Notes: generated by a model not told the origin, from the letters alone. Positions 10,299 through 24,200 are shown, numbered from the stretch's first letter. The stretch is DNA of 29,131 nt from Plakobranchus ocellatus (GCA_019648995.1 BLXT01006926.1:2218300-2247430); one strand, 5' to 3'. Made by a program: numbers and translations.

Positions 10299-10695
10299 AT
10301 GTGTGTGTGTCTGGGAAAAGGGCCCATAAGCCATCAGAAAATAAAATTTAGGTATATACATTTTCTTATAAAAAATTTGACGCTGAGCACACTGATTTTT
10401 AGAATTTTCATGATATCTTACTTGATTTTTGAGATATCACAGTTTTTGTACACAAAACGCAGTTTTGAGAAAATCAGCTTTAAAGTTTCAGAGCATAAAA
10501 TTTTAAAATCAAAATGAAAATTATTTGAACATCATATTCAAGCAAATCCTTTTGTGAAACTGTTCAGAAATAGATAAAATGTGATAATCTGGTGGAACTA
10601 CATTTTTTATGTCTGAAAACCTATCAACACTTATTGGCCTATATCTCTAAAACACTCCTGCCGACTTATGGGCCCTTTCCCTAGACACACACACA
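10299..10695. mobile_element. MITE-like element with about 38-bp inverted ends
   Basis: The left end, TGTGTGTGTGTCT-GGGAAAAGGGCCCATAAG (about 10301-10330), is mirrored at the right end (about 10665-10695), whose reverse complement differs by one inserted base and few substitutions. The roughly 340-bp interior is AT-rich and has no meaningful frame. The form fits a non-autonomous DNA transposon. Superfamily and target-site duplication could not be decided, because the ends run into GT dinucleotide tracts. Confidence 0.65.
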
Positions 10696-10699
10696 TTTT

Positions 10700-12240
10700 T
10701 TCACTCATTTCAATTTTGTTTTCCCATGTCATAACTGAAATAATCACAGATTCATTACTAACAATACTTTGAAACATCAAAGCCCCTATGCATTTGGTGC
10801 AATGGAGTTTACTTGGAACTCTATTTTTTACGTAACAGCATTAAACTGTAACCCTACCACTGCTTTTGCATTATCAAATACTTTCATGAACAAAAAGTGT
10901 TTAAAGCCATAACTTTAATAATGGTTACAAAAAAACCCCCAAAAAATTGCTCTTCCAAGCAAAGGATCACAGACTAGGCACTTTAAAAAATGGAAAACAC
11001 GATCAGTTTCATGTATTTACAGATATTTAAACTCAAATTTCACAAAATAATAAAAATATGAAAAAAATTCATAAAATCTGACAATTAGGTCTTCATTGCT
11101 TTGTTACATATACTATATAAATCTTTTTAGGAGAGATTATCATAATAAGAAATCCCCATTCTTTAGGTAAATGCAAAGAGAAGTTATAATTGTAGTAAAT
11201 CGTGTTGAAAGAGGAGGCATGGGGGGAGAACAAAGACTATACATTCCTAAACAGTTAAGCTTCTAATATATAGTAGATGATGGCCTTTCTTATCCAAATT
11301 AGTACTCCTTAATCATAAATATCCGTATTTTTGTGTAAAAAAATATACTTATGTTTTTATTTCGCTATCTTATCATGAAATATGGTTTTTAGTTGGTTTT
11401 TTGGTTTTTTTTTTTTTTTAACGCTTTAGGCTGAAACTTTAAGAACACTCATTAACTGTGAATTGCATTTTTTTTTTTTTTAATTAGTTTTAAACAAATA
11501 CTCAAGTAGAATAAAAAAATGAACAAAAAGAGAACCATGCTAATTCAACATTATTACTACCAAGCTGTAAAACCTACAACCTCTTTACTGTATAATTGAG
11601 TATCGATCATATATTTCTTTCAACTGAGAGGGTGTGGATGCAGAGAAATTCTAATAATTCTTATGGCTTTCACATTCTCAAAAAGAATTCATAAAAAGAT
11701 TTCCTTAATAAGTCTAAGATACCTTAAAAAAGAAAAACTTAAAATAAACAGTTCCAAGCTATAAGGTCTCTGAAGTTTGAAACTGTGCAAGAATTATTGC
11801 ATGAATTGTGAATAAGCTGGCATCTTTAAACGAAATATCGAAAAATTAGTAAATCTGACAAACGCATACGAATCAAATTACATGCACTATTTTAAAATGA
11901 TTGTTGGCTTATGCATTAACTATAAAGAAAAAAACCAACCTAAAATTACATTTTTTTTATTAGACAGAGAACAAACTTATTGTGTCAGATGATGCTGAAT
12001 ATGGTTTATAGTTAGGCCTAAAAAAGGCTTTTAAGCCCATATGAGCACTTGCCAAAAGGTGGACACCAAAATTGTGTCACTTTTTCTGCATTTTGAAAAA
12101 AAGAATCTCCAATTACAAAATATTCATGCAGAGTTGGATAGCAGTAGAAGATCTGTGTAAAAAAAAAATTGGTCTGTGTCTCTTCATTTGATGGTGAATG
12201 AGCTTAATTTGTAGATGGGTGGCCACTTTTTTGGTCATTT
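10700..12240. other. AT-rich non-coding sequence
   Basis: Homopolymer T tracts at about 11407 and 11468; otherwise no recognisable gene or repeat. Confidence 0.5.
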
Positions 12241-12241
12241 T

Positions 12242-12432
12242 GTCATCATAGTTATGAACAAAACTTATTTGGTTAATTTACACTGCAAGGTTGCAACCAA
12301 AACTGATTTTTAGAACATAAAGCAGCACTTCATATGCAATAACACTCATAAAATCAAAATTTATGCATTGATGGGTTCAATTTTTTTTAAAATAGGGCTT
12401 CTAGAAAATCTTTTGCACATAACTATGATGAC
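12242..12432. repeat. Short inverted repeat, 15-bp arms
   Basis: GTCATCATAGTTATG at 12242-12256 is perfectly inverted at 12418-12432, followed inward by a partly matching CAAAA. The spacer is about 160 bp and non-coding. It may be a worn foldback element. Confidence 0.45.
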
Positions 12433-12670
12433 AGCCCACGTTTTGGTAAACTCTCACATAGATGATGTAATTCTGTCTCAGAAAGCTAGGTGTATCTAAC
12501 GTTTGTTTCGGGTTATTCAGTATAGTTGTCCCCGTTTGTGCTGAGGTCTTATTTACTCACTAGATTTGCATTTTATGTGCCAACCTTTTTCTTGCATATG
12601 TATGCTAAGTCAAATATGTCTACATGATTCTCCTAAAAAGTACAGGTTTTAATACATTTGTTTTAACTGG

Positions 12671-13067
12671 ACCCTATCCATACCAGGTGTTTTATTGTTG
12701 TATCCATATGTCACTAATAAATGAGTGCCCCCACATTTTAATTTCAATATAGCCTTTTCCGTGCGTGTGGGGTAACTGCGTGCCCCCATACCGTATAGTA
12801 AAAAAATCGCTATATACCTATCTGTATGTCAGGGGTAACAAAATCACCCCATACTTTACATAGTAAAAAATAATGGAGGCTTTTGGAAATGACCTCAGGT
12901 CAGTTCAATATTTATTTTCTGTCAATCACTATTATGTAATCATATGTCAAATTGAATTTTTGAGGAATACTTAAAGCTGAAAGAAAAATTCCCATTTTAA
13001 GTATTTTTTAAAAATTAAAAACAAGCCTTAGAGTAACTAAATTACCCCACACGTATAGATGGGGTTA
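12671..13067. repeat. Interspersed repeat family, copy 2
   Basis: Same orientation and order of blocks as the copy at 2707-3155, with scattered substitutions. It has a single copy of the 38-bp segment that is doubled there. Begins near CTATCCATACC and ends near CGTATAGATGG, again weakly inverted ends. Confidence 0.8.
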
Positions 13068-13069
13068 AA

Positions 13070-15005
13070 TTATATACCGAGACATCTTCAATATTATATT
13101 GGAAATAAAAACAATTCTGAAATGATAAATAGTTTTGTTAAAGGTCAAAATAATTAAATAATCCTGTGTGCAGGAGAGCAGGATAATTATTCCTCATAAT
13201 CAAACAATAATTATCTGCACCACCACCTCCCCCCTCCCTCTACCCCCTGTACTTCTTAGTAAATGAAATGTTATATTGCTTTGGGAAATAAATAATTAGA
13301 AAGATATAAATACTACAAAATAAGGGTACGAAAGTCCAAGAATAAGAAATGTAATGGACCTTAATAAACCTGTTATCAAATGAAACATAAATATTTCAAT
13401 TGTACATTAATTCATACACATAACTCATTTGTGTGACAATAAAAAGAATAAAAGTGAGTTAATGATGGAAAGAAATGTCATTTGTCAAATTTTGTATAAA
13501 TGTCAATCTAGAAAGATCAAATGGCACATGAATATTAAATTGAAAAAAAAATCTAAAATACCTTTGCATAATTCAAACAATGACTAATTGGCTCTAATAA
13601 ACTATGTAATAATAAATATAATAAACATTTATAGCAAGTCATTTCCATGTTTAATTTTTCCCTGCTTTGCTTTATTTCAGCCACATGTATCTGAGGGAGT
13701 GCTAGGGGTAATTTCTTTTATGAAAAAAATATTAATTGAGATAGATGTTTTAATCCTACATTAATGAATTGACTATTGACACATGTGAAGAAAAAACTGG
13801 TGAAAGAAAAAATTCGGAGATCTTGTAGGCATACTGACATTGCCCTCTTGGAATATAAGGCATGTTTTCAAAACCTTTCTGTACCTCTATTTCTTTGTTT
13901 AATTTCCCCAACACTTGATTTTCATAAAATTCAGCTTCACATTAAAAGCTTGACTTGCTTAATTTTGGATAACTTGATTTTTTGTTTTTTTTCTTTCCTG
14001 AGAACATAAATGGACATCAATATGCTAGTAATCAAAATGAAGGTAATTTACAGTCACTTCTTTTATACAAAATACTTCATAAGCACTGACATAGAGGTAG
14101 CCTAAAACAATGGATATAATGGAACAAATATTTTAAAAACAAACAAAGCAAGTAAATAAACTTTCCATTTCCTACAACTTTCACTCAAAATGCACATTTG
14201 GCTAAGATAATGGGAGAAATTCAGATTTAATAAACATGTCCACTGCCCTGTCCTTTTTTACACCATGAAGGATGAAGGCATTGAGCAATACAATAATGTT
14301 AAAAAAACCTTAATCAATAAGCTATTCTTGTTCCAACAAAAAAAAAAAAAAAAACACTATTGAGTAGTCTGCCCAATTTTATCTCACTTCATGATTCAGT
14401 CCATCCTGTCTTCCTCTCTCAGGTGGGTTAATAAGCAAATGATTACTCATTATGTACATTTCATACATGTCTAGACTAGAAAAAAGTTGAGAATTGCTGA
14501 ATCTTCTATATAGTGACAAATTTTGTTGTAAGGGCCTAAATAAGAAAATGGCTGTACACAAAATAAAAAAAAAAGACTGAGAAAATATTAGTAAATAAAG
14601 AACTGAAACTTTTTATGATCATAAAAGCTTAATATTGACAGAATAAACCACATTTTAAACTTTTTTTTGACAAAAATCATTTGCTTTCGTCTAAATCGAG
14701 CCATCAAAACAAAATTTTACCAAGCTTGTTTAGAAAAGAACTCCAGACACATTATTGATACAATAATTTTTTTTTTTTGTTTGATTAGATCTCACATAAA
14801 TGCAAAAATAATTTACACACATTTTTCTGAAAAAAAAAAATTTAAAGTTAATATATAATAAAGATAAAAATAGAGAAATATTTAAAATATGCACTAAAAA
14901 TGCTTTGCACAAAATCAATATCCTTTCACTGATGTGGAAAAAATCAATTAATTGACTACTATTTACATATCATACAAATAAATTGCTAAGACAGTGTTTT
15001 GTGCA
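13070..15005. other. AT-rich sequence downstream of the METTL24-like gene
   Basis: Probably 3' UTR and intergenic DNA of the minus-strand gene. A C-rich pyrimidine tract lies at about 13210-13250 and a poly(A) run at about 14339. No gene recognised. Confidence 0.45.
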
Positions 15006-15218
15006 CTAGGAATCAAAGTTTTTTAGAAAATTAAGAGAGTATATGTCTCCACTTGAAGAAAACTTTAAATTTGTGCCTGCCACCTTGTCCACTTTGACAA
15101 GAGACAAACCAAACTCTTCCAAACATTTGAGCTCACTATATCTGGTCCTGAGAGTCATGTGTGTAAAGCGGCCACTGGCAGGAAAAATGTTTCCTTGAAC
15201 AATCAATTGACTGATGAG
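15006..15218 (-). CDS. METTL24-like: METTL24-like last coding exon
   Basis: Acceptor TTTGTACAACAG. Encodes LISQLIVQGNIF, RTRYSELKCLEEFGLSLV and SSGDIYSLNFLKNFDS, then TAG. The pieces align with GQLIFEIHL, WYSLLKELEQKDFRLF and SCYTLSWVN of METTL24, matching the end of domain 1. No canonical AATAAA or ATTAAA is seen within about 400 bases downstream. Confidence 0.85.
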   Translation of the reverse strand, partial: LISQLIVQGNIFPASGRFTHMTLRTRYSELKCLEEFGLSLVKVDKVAGTNLKFSSSGDIYSLNFLKNFDS

Positions 15219-18200
15219 CTGTTGTACAAAAAATGGAAGAAATGTAAGTTAAATGAGAATAAAACATAACCATTCTAAAATATAATAACTAACACATTAA
15301 GAATCAAGTAGAAAAAGGGGAGGGGGTGCAAGAGTGTGGCTAAGGAAATCTACAAAAAATTTAGTTAAAAGACACAATAGTGAACAGGAAACAGCAAATC
15401 TTAGATACTCTGATGTAAATTTTACAAACAATAGTTAGGTTTGAGAGGAGAAGAAACAAACAATCCAACAAAAGATCCGAGTCCCATAGCATACATTACA
15501 GACATTGTTATTTAATGTGAATTCAAACACTGGTTATCTGAATTTTTTGCCTGTAACAGGCATTTTTCTGTATAAGGGCTTGAGATAATATCAATCCAAG
15601 GTTCATGGGAAATTTTTCAAGCCAAGATTTTAGAGTTTTGGGACAAAATTGTATTATAATAAATGCAATCAATTTTTGAGCATCAAGTGATAGATAACTT
15701 TCTCATTAAATGCCCCTTTTCAAAGCAAAGATATTAATGATCTCTAACGAAAGGGATAGCAATTCATGATGACATCACACTTAAATCAAGAATCCTAGAA
15801 TCGATATCTTTAAAACCTTATTTTGTTTAATTGGAATTTTCAGATGATCTGAATTTTTCGCTTCTTCCCAACAAATTCAACTTGAGGGGCACTAACTTTA
15901 TACTCCTGCATCCTCTTTGAAGTAAATGATGCGTATTGGCTGAATACACAAACAAAACTTTGGAGTAAATGCAGTAACAACATGGTCACATCCCCCTATG
16001 GGCATCTTTAACCATTGTTCTGCATCAGTATTGAACGATTGAAAGAACTTAACTGTTGACCCTTTTTCTCTTGTTTTTGCAGTACTATTACTAAAGTCAA
16101 CTTTTCAAAAGATACGACATTTAGAAAGAAAAAAAAAACTTTTTATTTCGCAAAAAATTAGAAGCTCTGGTAAAAGTCACATTTTTATATTGCAGGTATT
16201 TTGTTGCTTTAATTATCAAAATATAGTTGTAGTGGTAGTAGGAAGTAGCGCTATCAGTAGTTGCTGCAATAGCGGTGTATGAAAAGAAGCTGAATTCCAT
16301 ATGTCCTAGTATAGTTGTGGCAGTGAACTTATGCATTAGTAGTTTTTGGCAATAATTGTAATTATGATTTTGGTAGAGTTTCTAGCAATACTACTAAAGG
16401 TAGCAACAATTTTCCTCATAATGCTGCTGAAATTGACAATGTGACACTTATAGATGTTAGTAATCTAAGAGGATAGTACCAGTTGCACTATCAGTTGTTG
16501 TTATTAAATAAATGATGGAGGGATGTAAATATGTAACGACGCCATTAACAAAAGTGGCTCGCAGTAGTAAATTTTATTGCTAGAATTGAGGTCATTGTAA
16601 CCACATTGTAGCAAAATTATGGTTTCTGGTATCATGAGTCACATGTGTGCAGTAATTTCCACATGTTTGTGATGGCCATATTCGGTTTTCATATTATGAA
16701 AGTCCCAGTATGCCATATAGTGACATCCTACAAGCTTGCTATCTAATGAGTGTGAAAGTAATAGTGAAATGTGAAAAATAATAATAAAACGAACAATAAC
16801 ATGAAAAGAACGATCAACTAGTTCATTGATTTTTTTACTAATTCTGAATAAAAATCTTTTACCCTTGGCAGATCCCTGTTTGAGAGAGCAAATAGCATGT
16901 CCCAATTGTCTTGCAAATCTATGAACATGATGTTCTTTGATGAAGATGTTAAGATCTCTTCGAGTTCAACATGGTGTGCTTTTCTTTTTTTGCGGGACCT
17001 TGAAAACAAAGTTAAACAAAACAGGAGATTGGTGTTTTTTTAAATTTTTGGATTTGAGTTTTTAAAAAAATGGGTAACAAAATCTATGGACCTAAGTTTA
17101 TCCTGTACAAAGATAATGGCAATGACATTGAACTTGTTTTGAAAAAGCGACATAAAGGAAGCAAAATTCAATTCAAAATTGTTTTTTCAAAATAGTCTTT
17201 GCTCCTTCTCATTCATTCTGAATAGTTTCATATGGACGAAAATTATACAATGTACAAATTTAAAAAAAAAAAAATTAGTTTTCAACAATTGACTCAAACC
17301 AGACACTGCAAAGTTAATTGTATGGCTACATTTGATAATCAGTCACATCTTGCTAACATCTGAATATGATAGAGCTATTTTAATGGCAAAATACTATTCA
17401 TTTTTGTTAACAGAAATACTTATTTGATTGCTTGTGTATCTTCAATTCAGTTCAGTACTTTTCAAACTTGCAAATGCTTGGCTTTGCTACCATTCGAATA
17501 CTTTACATCTTCATATCATCGCAACTAGAAAATTCTCATGAACAATTCTATCCTGTGTGGAATCTTCCATATTTTGTAAGGAACAAAGCAATATGAAGTT
17601 TTCTGAAGCCCTTGGAAAAGCACAGCAGCTGAACTTACCCATTGTGTACAAACTGGAATAAGGCAGAGCCATCCTTTTGTGAGCTAAATGCAAAACTGAA
17701 AACATTGCATCCTTTAATAGGGGCTCTGTTGATTGTTTTATAAGCTGAATTCCTGGAAAAAGAGAGCAGTAGAAATATAGCCCTAACAAAGAAAGAATTT
17801 TTCTTTTGGAATTAAAAAAAAAGAAAAAAGGGCACATGCGTAATATCCAGTTCTAAAAATGGTTAAGCTTTTTTTAGATCAATATAAGTTTTTCAAGCCC
17901 ATTATGACAAATCATTCGCTCAATCAACTAAAGAATAAAAAGGCAGTTTCAGTTGGTATTTAAATGCCCTAGAAAAGTAAAGGCAACAGCAATCCAAAAG
18001 AAAATCCATTTACAGATCAAGAATTATTTTGGATAAGGAGCAAAATCTAAAATATAATCTTTTTAAAGCTGTAATTGTTAAAAATGATGAACACAGTTTA
18101 CATCTATCAATTTCATTCCTTGCAAAACTAAGATGAAAAGATGTTTCAAAAACTATGCAGATTATGCTCTTTTCTCCTGATGGTAATTGTAATTGACTGC

Positions 18201-21200
18201 AATGCATACATCCAGTATTGCAATAAAGAGCAATTTTTCATTCCTGAACATTGAAACAAGTGGCAAAAAAAAAAAAAAATCCAGTCAGAAGCTCAGTGAA
18301 ACTAGCAGACAGAGATTAAATGCACATTCATTTAATTTATTTGATCTAATAAGACATCAAACAAGTTTTTCCTAGCCGCTAGCTTTTTTCTTTGGCATCA
18401 CACTGATTTATTTGAGCTCTTTTTTTTCTGTGTCATTTTCATGACTTGAAGGCTCAGGTTAGTAACATCCCCTGCCAGTAACAGGTTGACAGCTCTCACA
18501 TACCAGAATAATTCTTCATCTCTCACTCATCCATTCATTATCTGATAATGAATTACATAAACTATTACATAAACTTTATCGGGGCTCAGTAGAATCAGAC
18601 TACTGGCAGTATATTTTTATTATTTATAATCTTACTTGTTATTTGAATGTGCTCTTGAAAAAAATCTTAAGCATGAGCTTTGACCTAAATTTGTTCCTCC
18701 AGCACAGATTCCTCAAGATGTTTGGGAGAAATGGATGAGTTTGACAATACTGCATTTAAATTTTACTGAGGCATTCATTAGATAATATAATATATAAAAG
18801 CTGTTACTCCCTCTTAACATTGCAACCATGATTTCAAACTCTTCTTTACGTGAATAGAAGTTTTTTTTTTGCTTTTTTTTTTATAAAGAGAGAAGGGACA
18901 AAAAAATTACTGGGGGAATGCCTTCACTTTTATAAATGTCAGGCTAATTGTTAGACCTGACTTGAGGGCCTTGAGTAATGTTATCTTGGTCTGCATTTGT
19001 GTTTAAAGTAGCTAAGAGTAAAGATCATGGCAAATTGGTGACGAAACACCAGTCACTGTGAAGATTTCAACACACAAAGAGCACAGGCCAGTGTTGTGTG
19101 TTTCTGATGCCATACCATGAATAAGTGACAGTGCATGACAGAACTAAACTTGATTGTGCTAAGGTGGGAGTGGCTTTGTCCATTATGGCTCTGCCTCGTA
19201 GCTGTTGCTTTTTTGTTATTTTACGCTATTACTGTCTATTATTCAGATTTGGGCCTTGTGGTCAACATCTTGGTTGGGACTTTAAGGTGTAAATTTTGCC
19301 AAGGTTTTTATCGTATTAGGCAAGCCTGCCCCTCTGTGATTGGCATTTGTGCATGTACAGTGTACTTATCTAATTCTAGAGCTAGACTTGTTTTGAATTG
19401 TTGTCTCCTGGGATAGAGCATGAGAGGGGTAGGTGCAAAAGGGTACTTCTAAAAAAAAAAAATCTAAGATGAGGCAATTGCAATTTGGTCTGTTTAAAAG
19501 ATAACCAAAGTTCATGGGTTTATCTAAATGACTGATCTACTGGGAATGCACAAGTGGGGGGATGGGGTTAGTGAGCAATTGTGCAATGCCACCGTTTATT
19601 GACACTGTCTGCCATATCATGAGATTTTATTGATGTAAAACAGGCGCAATTTTAGTGGTGGTGTTCTGATTTCTTTGGGTGTTTCTGGCATGATTGGAGG
19701 GTAAATATAATTCACAAATCAGTGTTAACAGTGTGAAAGAGTTTGACAAAAGAGTAGACGTTATAATAGAGATATAAAAAAGGACTTGGTGCAGAAGAAC
19801 AGTAATTTGATGAATTTGTGATTTCCAGGTATTTGTTTTCGGCCAAGCATATTCAACTGTATTACTAACATTGTGGAAATAAAATGTACTATTTTGTTCT
19901 GAAATTAAATGATTACAGTGAGGAGACGAGGTTCTTATGAATTTTTTTTTATATAATCTGAGATGAACTAAAATTCTAAGATCAGTACTGCTGGTGTGAA
20001 TTTCCTTGAAAAAAATCTTTATTTTTTTTCTTAACATTTAGAAAAAGCCAATCACAATTTTGTTTTAGTTTATAAATTCATATTCCCTTTATGTGTATAC
20101 CATGTTAAAGTTTAATGCACATACAAAGCTGAATGAATGATTAATTGATGACTACAAAAAGATGTTGTTTATATATATCTTTACAACATTCTTCATGTTG
20201 TAAAGATATATAAAAAGGGAGTAAGAAATTTTCATATTTACCTTATAACTATTATTTGGCAACGTTGATTATTCTTCTCAAATAAATTGGAAGCCAAATC
20301 AATTGACAAGAGGTCTTGATGAGTCTGAGTTCTAGAATTCATAAAATCCATTTTTATTGAAACAGTTGTAAAAGAGACATCATTGGACTTGCTATTTTGT
20401 ATATAACTTAGTAACCGGTCCTCCTCATTCTCTTTTGAACCTGCAAAAAGAAAACGTATTAACGAATTTTAATAAATAAAATAGAAAGCAAAAAGAATTG
20501 ATTTGAAGAAGACTTAAAAGTCATTCTTTTGTATTACTAATTATTTTATAACTGAAAATTATGAAGAAAAATTTGGAATGAAGAGAATAATTATGCAAAT
20601 ATGGAAATTTGCTTAAAAAAATGTCATTGATACAAAAAGTACATACAGTTGAGCTTATCTACAGTGAAGTGGTTGGGAAACAGATCCTGCAGCAAGTAAG
20701 TGCCACTGTCGAAGTGAAAGTATGTTGAACTCTATAAAGGTGGAAAGCACATTGAGGCAAGTCCAAAACAAAAGGTAGACCTAAAAGTTACAGAAGCATT
20801 TAAGCACACCCTACTATACTCAAATGAAGTGCAATGTTGTCAAAAATTAAGACATTTTACTTTTTTATATTTTATGAAAATTAAGGTCATAAGAATTCCA
20901 CACAGCTTTACAAAATGGAAAAAAACCTTAAGAGAGATTGAATTTTTGAAAAAAGCAGTAGTGTATAAACAAACTGAAATGCAGAATTGGGCGATAATTG
21001 GTTAAAATGTAGTATTGGGTTGATGGGCTAGAGATAACATAATCTGAACTCTAGAAAAAGTGTAAAATACAATTACTTTAGAGCCATGTTTTTGTCATTT
21101 TCACCAATTTACCAATCAGCTCTCCAAAAGGCTACAGGATAAAATATACAAAGCCACATAGTCTTCTCACGAGTGTGAAAAAAGTTGCTAGATGATAGAG

Positions 21201-24200
21201 AATGTAACAACACTGATTTCTTTTGGTATATGATAGAAAAATGAGTAGCTAGGTCTCTTAAGACCCGGCGAAAGTAAATGTGGCGAGGAAAGCAGTGGCA
21301 AAAATACCTGTTACCGTACGCCTAGAACAATCAGGATCCTACTCCTGGTTCCGTGATGCTTGGACTATGCGTGGACTAGCCCACTTTGATTTATGTGATA
21401 CTTAAAAGCCAACTAACTATGTCTGCCATTTGAAAAGTAGTATTGCATGTATAACGTAACCCACACATGGTAAAACACTGACAATTTGCGCAAGCCTTTT
21501 GGTTTCATTGTACAATACCTGCACGTTAAAGATGCATACAGGCATATATCATTATTAAGCTGCAGAGCGTAAAACGATTTTCTCAAGAATATGGAAAATG
21601 CAGAATGACAGGCAAGCATGACATTACTGTATTTCATATAGATACAGCACTACACACTCACATTTTTCTACGTGCCTTGCTAGGCTTCTATAACTCATGG
21701 TGTGAAAAAAACTCAAATAAGTGCAAATGTGAGACTATTAGGGGAAGTTAAAATACTTAAAAAAACATTTAGATCTTTACAGTGGTCCCCATTACAGGTG
21801 AGTTTTGTCTTAGATATTCATTCAGACTGATTTATATGTTTTCTAAAGAAAAGTATAGGAGGTCACTGTTGGTGAGCTCTGCTGTAGTTTAAACCTTATA
21901 AAAACCAATATAGAGGGCAAACAACTTTCTTTTCCTTCAACCATAATTATTGTCATTGTCTAACTAAAGCAACAAAAGGGCTTTGGAAAAAAGAATATGT
22001 GAACTGTGGTTAACATGATTAATCTTAATAAAGGTCCAGTCTTGAGAAGCTTTTAATTCTGGACCCAAACTTGAATGTAGGTAAGCAGAGATGCAAGTAC
22101 AAAAGGGGTGAGGATTAAAAAGCTTTCAAAAAAGAATATATAACAACAACATGAAAGAAACTGGACCTTGCACTCTGACTATGCCTCATTATAACTAACA
22201 TGCAGGTGCTAAAAAAAAAACTTGCCCACATTTCACTACAGTTCAGAAGAGAGTACCACAGCTAAGCATTAAAATAACTCACTTGTTCAAGCCAATGCTT
22301 TCACTATATTTATTATGTTTCAGTATTTCAATTTCATTTGAAGAATATTCTTGTCCAGAACAGCAGAAATATATCGATGGAAGGTGTATCAAACATCTCA
22401 ATTCCTTATTCAATAAGAAGCACTTCGGAGGTATGAGGAGGCAGAGGTAGCACAGTGATTAGCGAGTGTGCCCTGAGATCTGCAGGGACCCTTCTGTTGC
22501 AGGTTCAAGCCTTGCCACCGGTGCCCCGGCCTGACAGAGAGCCTGAAAGCCTGAGATCACATTGTTGTTGACTGGCTATAAACAAAAAACCCAATCAGAG
22601 GTATGATACGCCTGCCATCGATATTAAAAAATGAGGAACTACTTCATCATCCATGTATGCTCAATCTAGGACTTTAATTATTAGTACTCCTTGTTTTCAT
22701 AACTGTCCAAAACATGTCAAGTTCCTTAGAGGAATAAGGTTTCGAGCCATTTTCCTCCAATGTCTAATTATTTTCCTAAAGAATGATTTGATTTGCGCTC
22801 ATGAAATTTTCTCAAAAGCTGAAAATTATTTACAAAAATCTACAAGTTTACATGTAAAATCTCCTACACATTTGGGCAATAAGTTTGTCAAAGTTAAGAA
22901 TAATAGTCCTCACCAGTGGATTTACTTATTTTCAAATCCATGAGCAGTAGTTCAACTAAAACAAAAAAAAGAAGAAGAATTTTTTTGCAGATTGATTAAA
23001 ATTTTACAAATTATTGCTTGAAGCAAAGGAAAGAAAGCCAACAAAAAAATTATTTTGCTGAAAAAGCAATATGCTCAAATGAGGAAAAAGATAAATCACT
23101 AACTATCTATTAAAAGAACCTTTGAACCCACCATCTATTGCTGGTGGGTACATTACAAACACATGAGGCGGTGGCTTCTTCACCCAAGACAAATGATAGC
23201 TGCAAGACTCCATCACCGTATCCTGCAGGCAGAGCATATCTGAGGCTGATGTGTGGAACAGCCGAAAGCCTGCTGTGGTGAACAGAGCATACAGCACACG
23301 GTACCAACTGTAAATGAAATCTTCCTCTAATTTATCTGGAAAATGATGAAAAAATGTGTTTCGAATAATTATCAGAAACAAATCTTTGCAAAGAGAAAAA
23401 ATGTTGAATAAAATTTTAAGTAGTGATATGAAAGTTAAATAAGAAAACTGTTTCTTTGCGTGATGCCTTTACAAGACCTTGGCAAACGGCAAAGTGACAA
23501 TTTTTTTTCAGTTGTGGCTCAAAATTTTTAAGGTCATAATTTTTTTTGCATTACGCGATAGTAATAGACTTAAGGTTAATTTTTTGTCCTAGATGTTACA
23601 GGTATAACTACTTCCAAAACAAAACAAAAAAAAAAAATCCAAATTCATCAATCAATTGTGGCACCTAATGATGTTATAAAATCATTCAAAAAATAAGAAA
23701 CAGAGGAAATTCTTAAATTCAAACTATCTTTGACACTGTTAAAAACAGATTTTTTATACATAAGAGAATATCTGTCAATGCAAAACTCCTCGCCCATCAA
23801 TTTCACCCCTTTTTCGAGACTGGCTATACATGGAATGAATTTGGCTGTAGACAAAGAAAACTGCATTAACATATAATCCTCCTATATCCCAGAAGGTATT
23901 TTTTTTTTTTATTTCAGAGAATGATGCAGAGAATGATTGTTCAAAAAAATTCCCTGAGAAAATTTTTAGCTCTTAAAAAAATCTTATCCTTCAGTTTTAT
24001 TCATGTTATAAACATGTTCATCTAACATTATTTTTGTCCCTTTTCAGCATTCTGCCTGTTCATTACATCTCTTTTGCTACATCAAAAAGTAAATGTCATG
24101 CTTATTCTTCTTTACTAAAAATATAATTATAAATATTGAAAACACAGGGGAGAAGGGGAGTGTGTGTGCACAACAGTGATTGGAAGTGGTTATGCAGCAT

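Noticed and set aside
17511..17837. 108-codon minus-strand open frame
   Set aside because: It crosses the real exon at 17639-17752 in the wrong phase. The METTL24-like reading uses another frame that joins both neighbouring exons.
19135..19416. 93-codon plus-strand frame with a hydrophobic segment
   Set aside because: In a slightly GC-richer intron patch; no family match and no splice or transcript support. Probably part of an unknown repeat.
22434..22512. tRNA gene
   Set aside because: A- and B-box-like motifs are present, but a SINE body and A-rich tail follow and similar copies exist in the window, so it is a SINE head.
22653..22943. 96-codon plus-strand frame
   Set aside because: Overlaps the 42-base linker exon on the other strand and shows no recognisable domain or codon bias.
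23648..23872. 74-codon minus-strand frame with an acceptor-like TTTGTCTACAG inside
   Set aside because: No matching donor in phase, and it lies in the METTL24-like intron between two exons that already join in frame.
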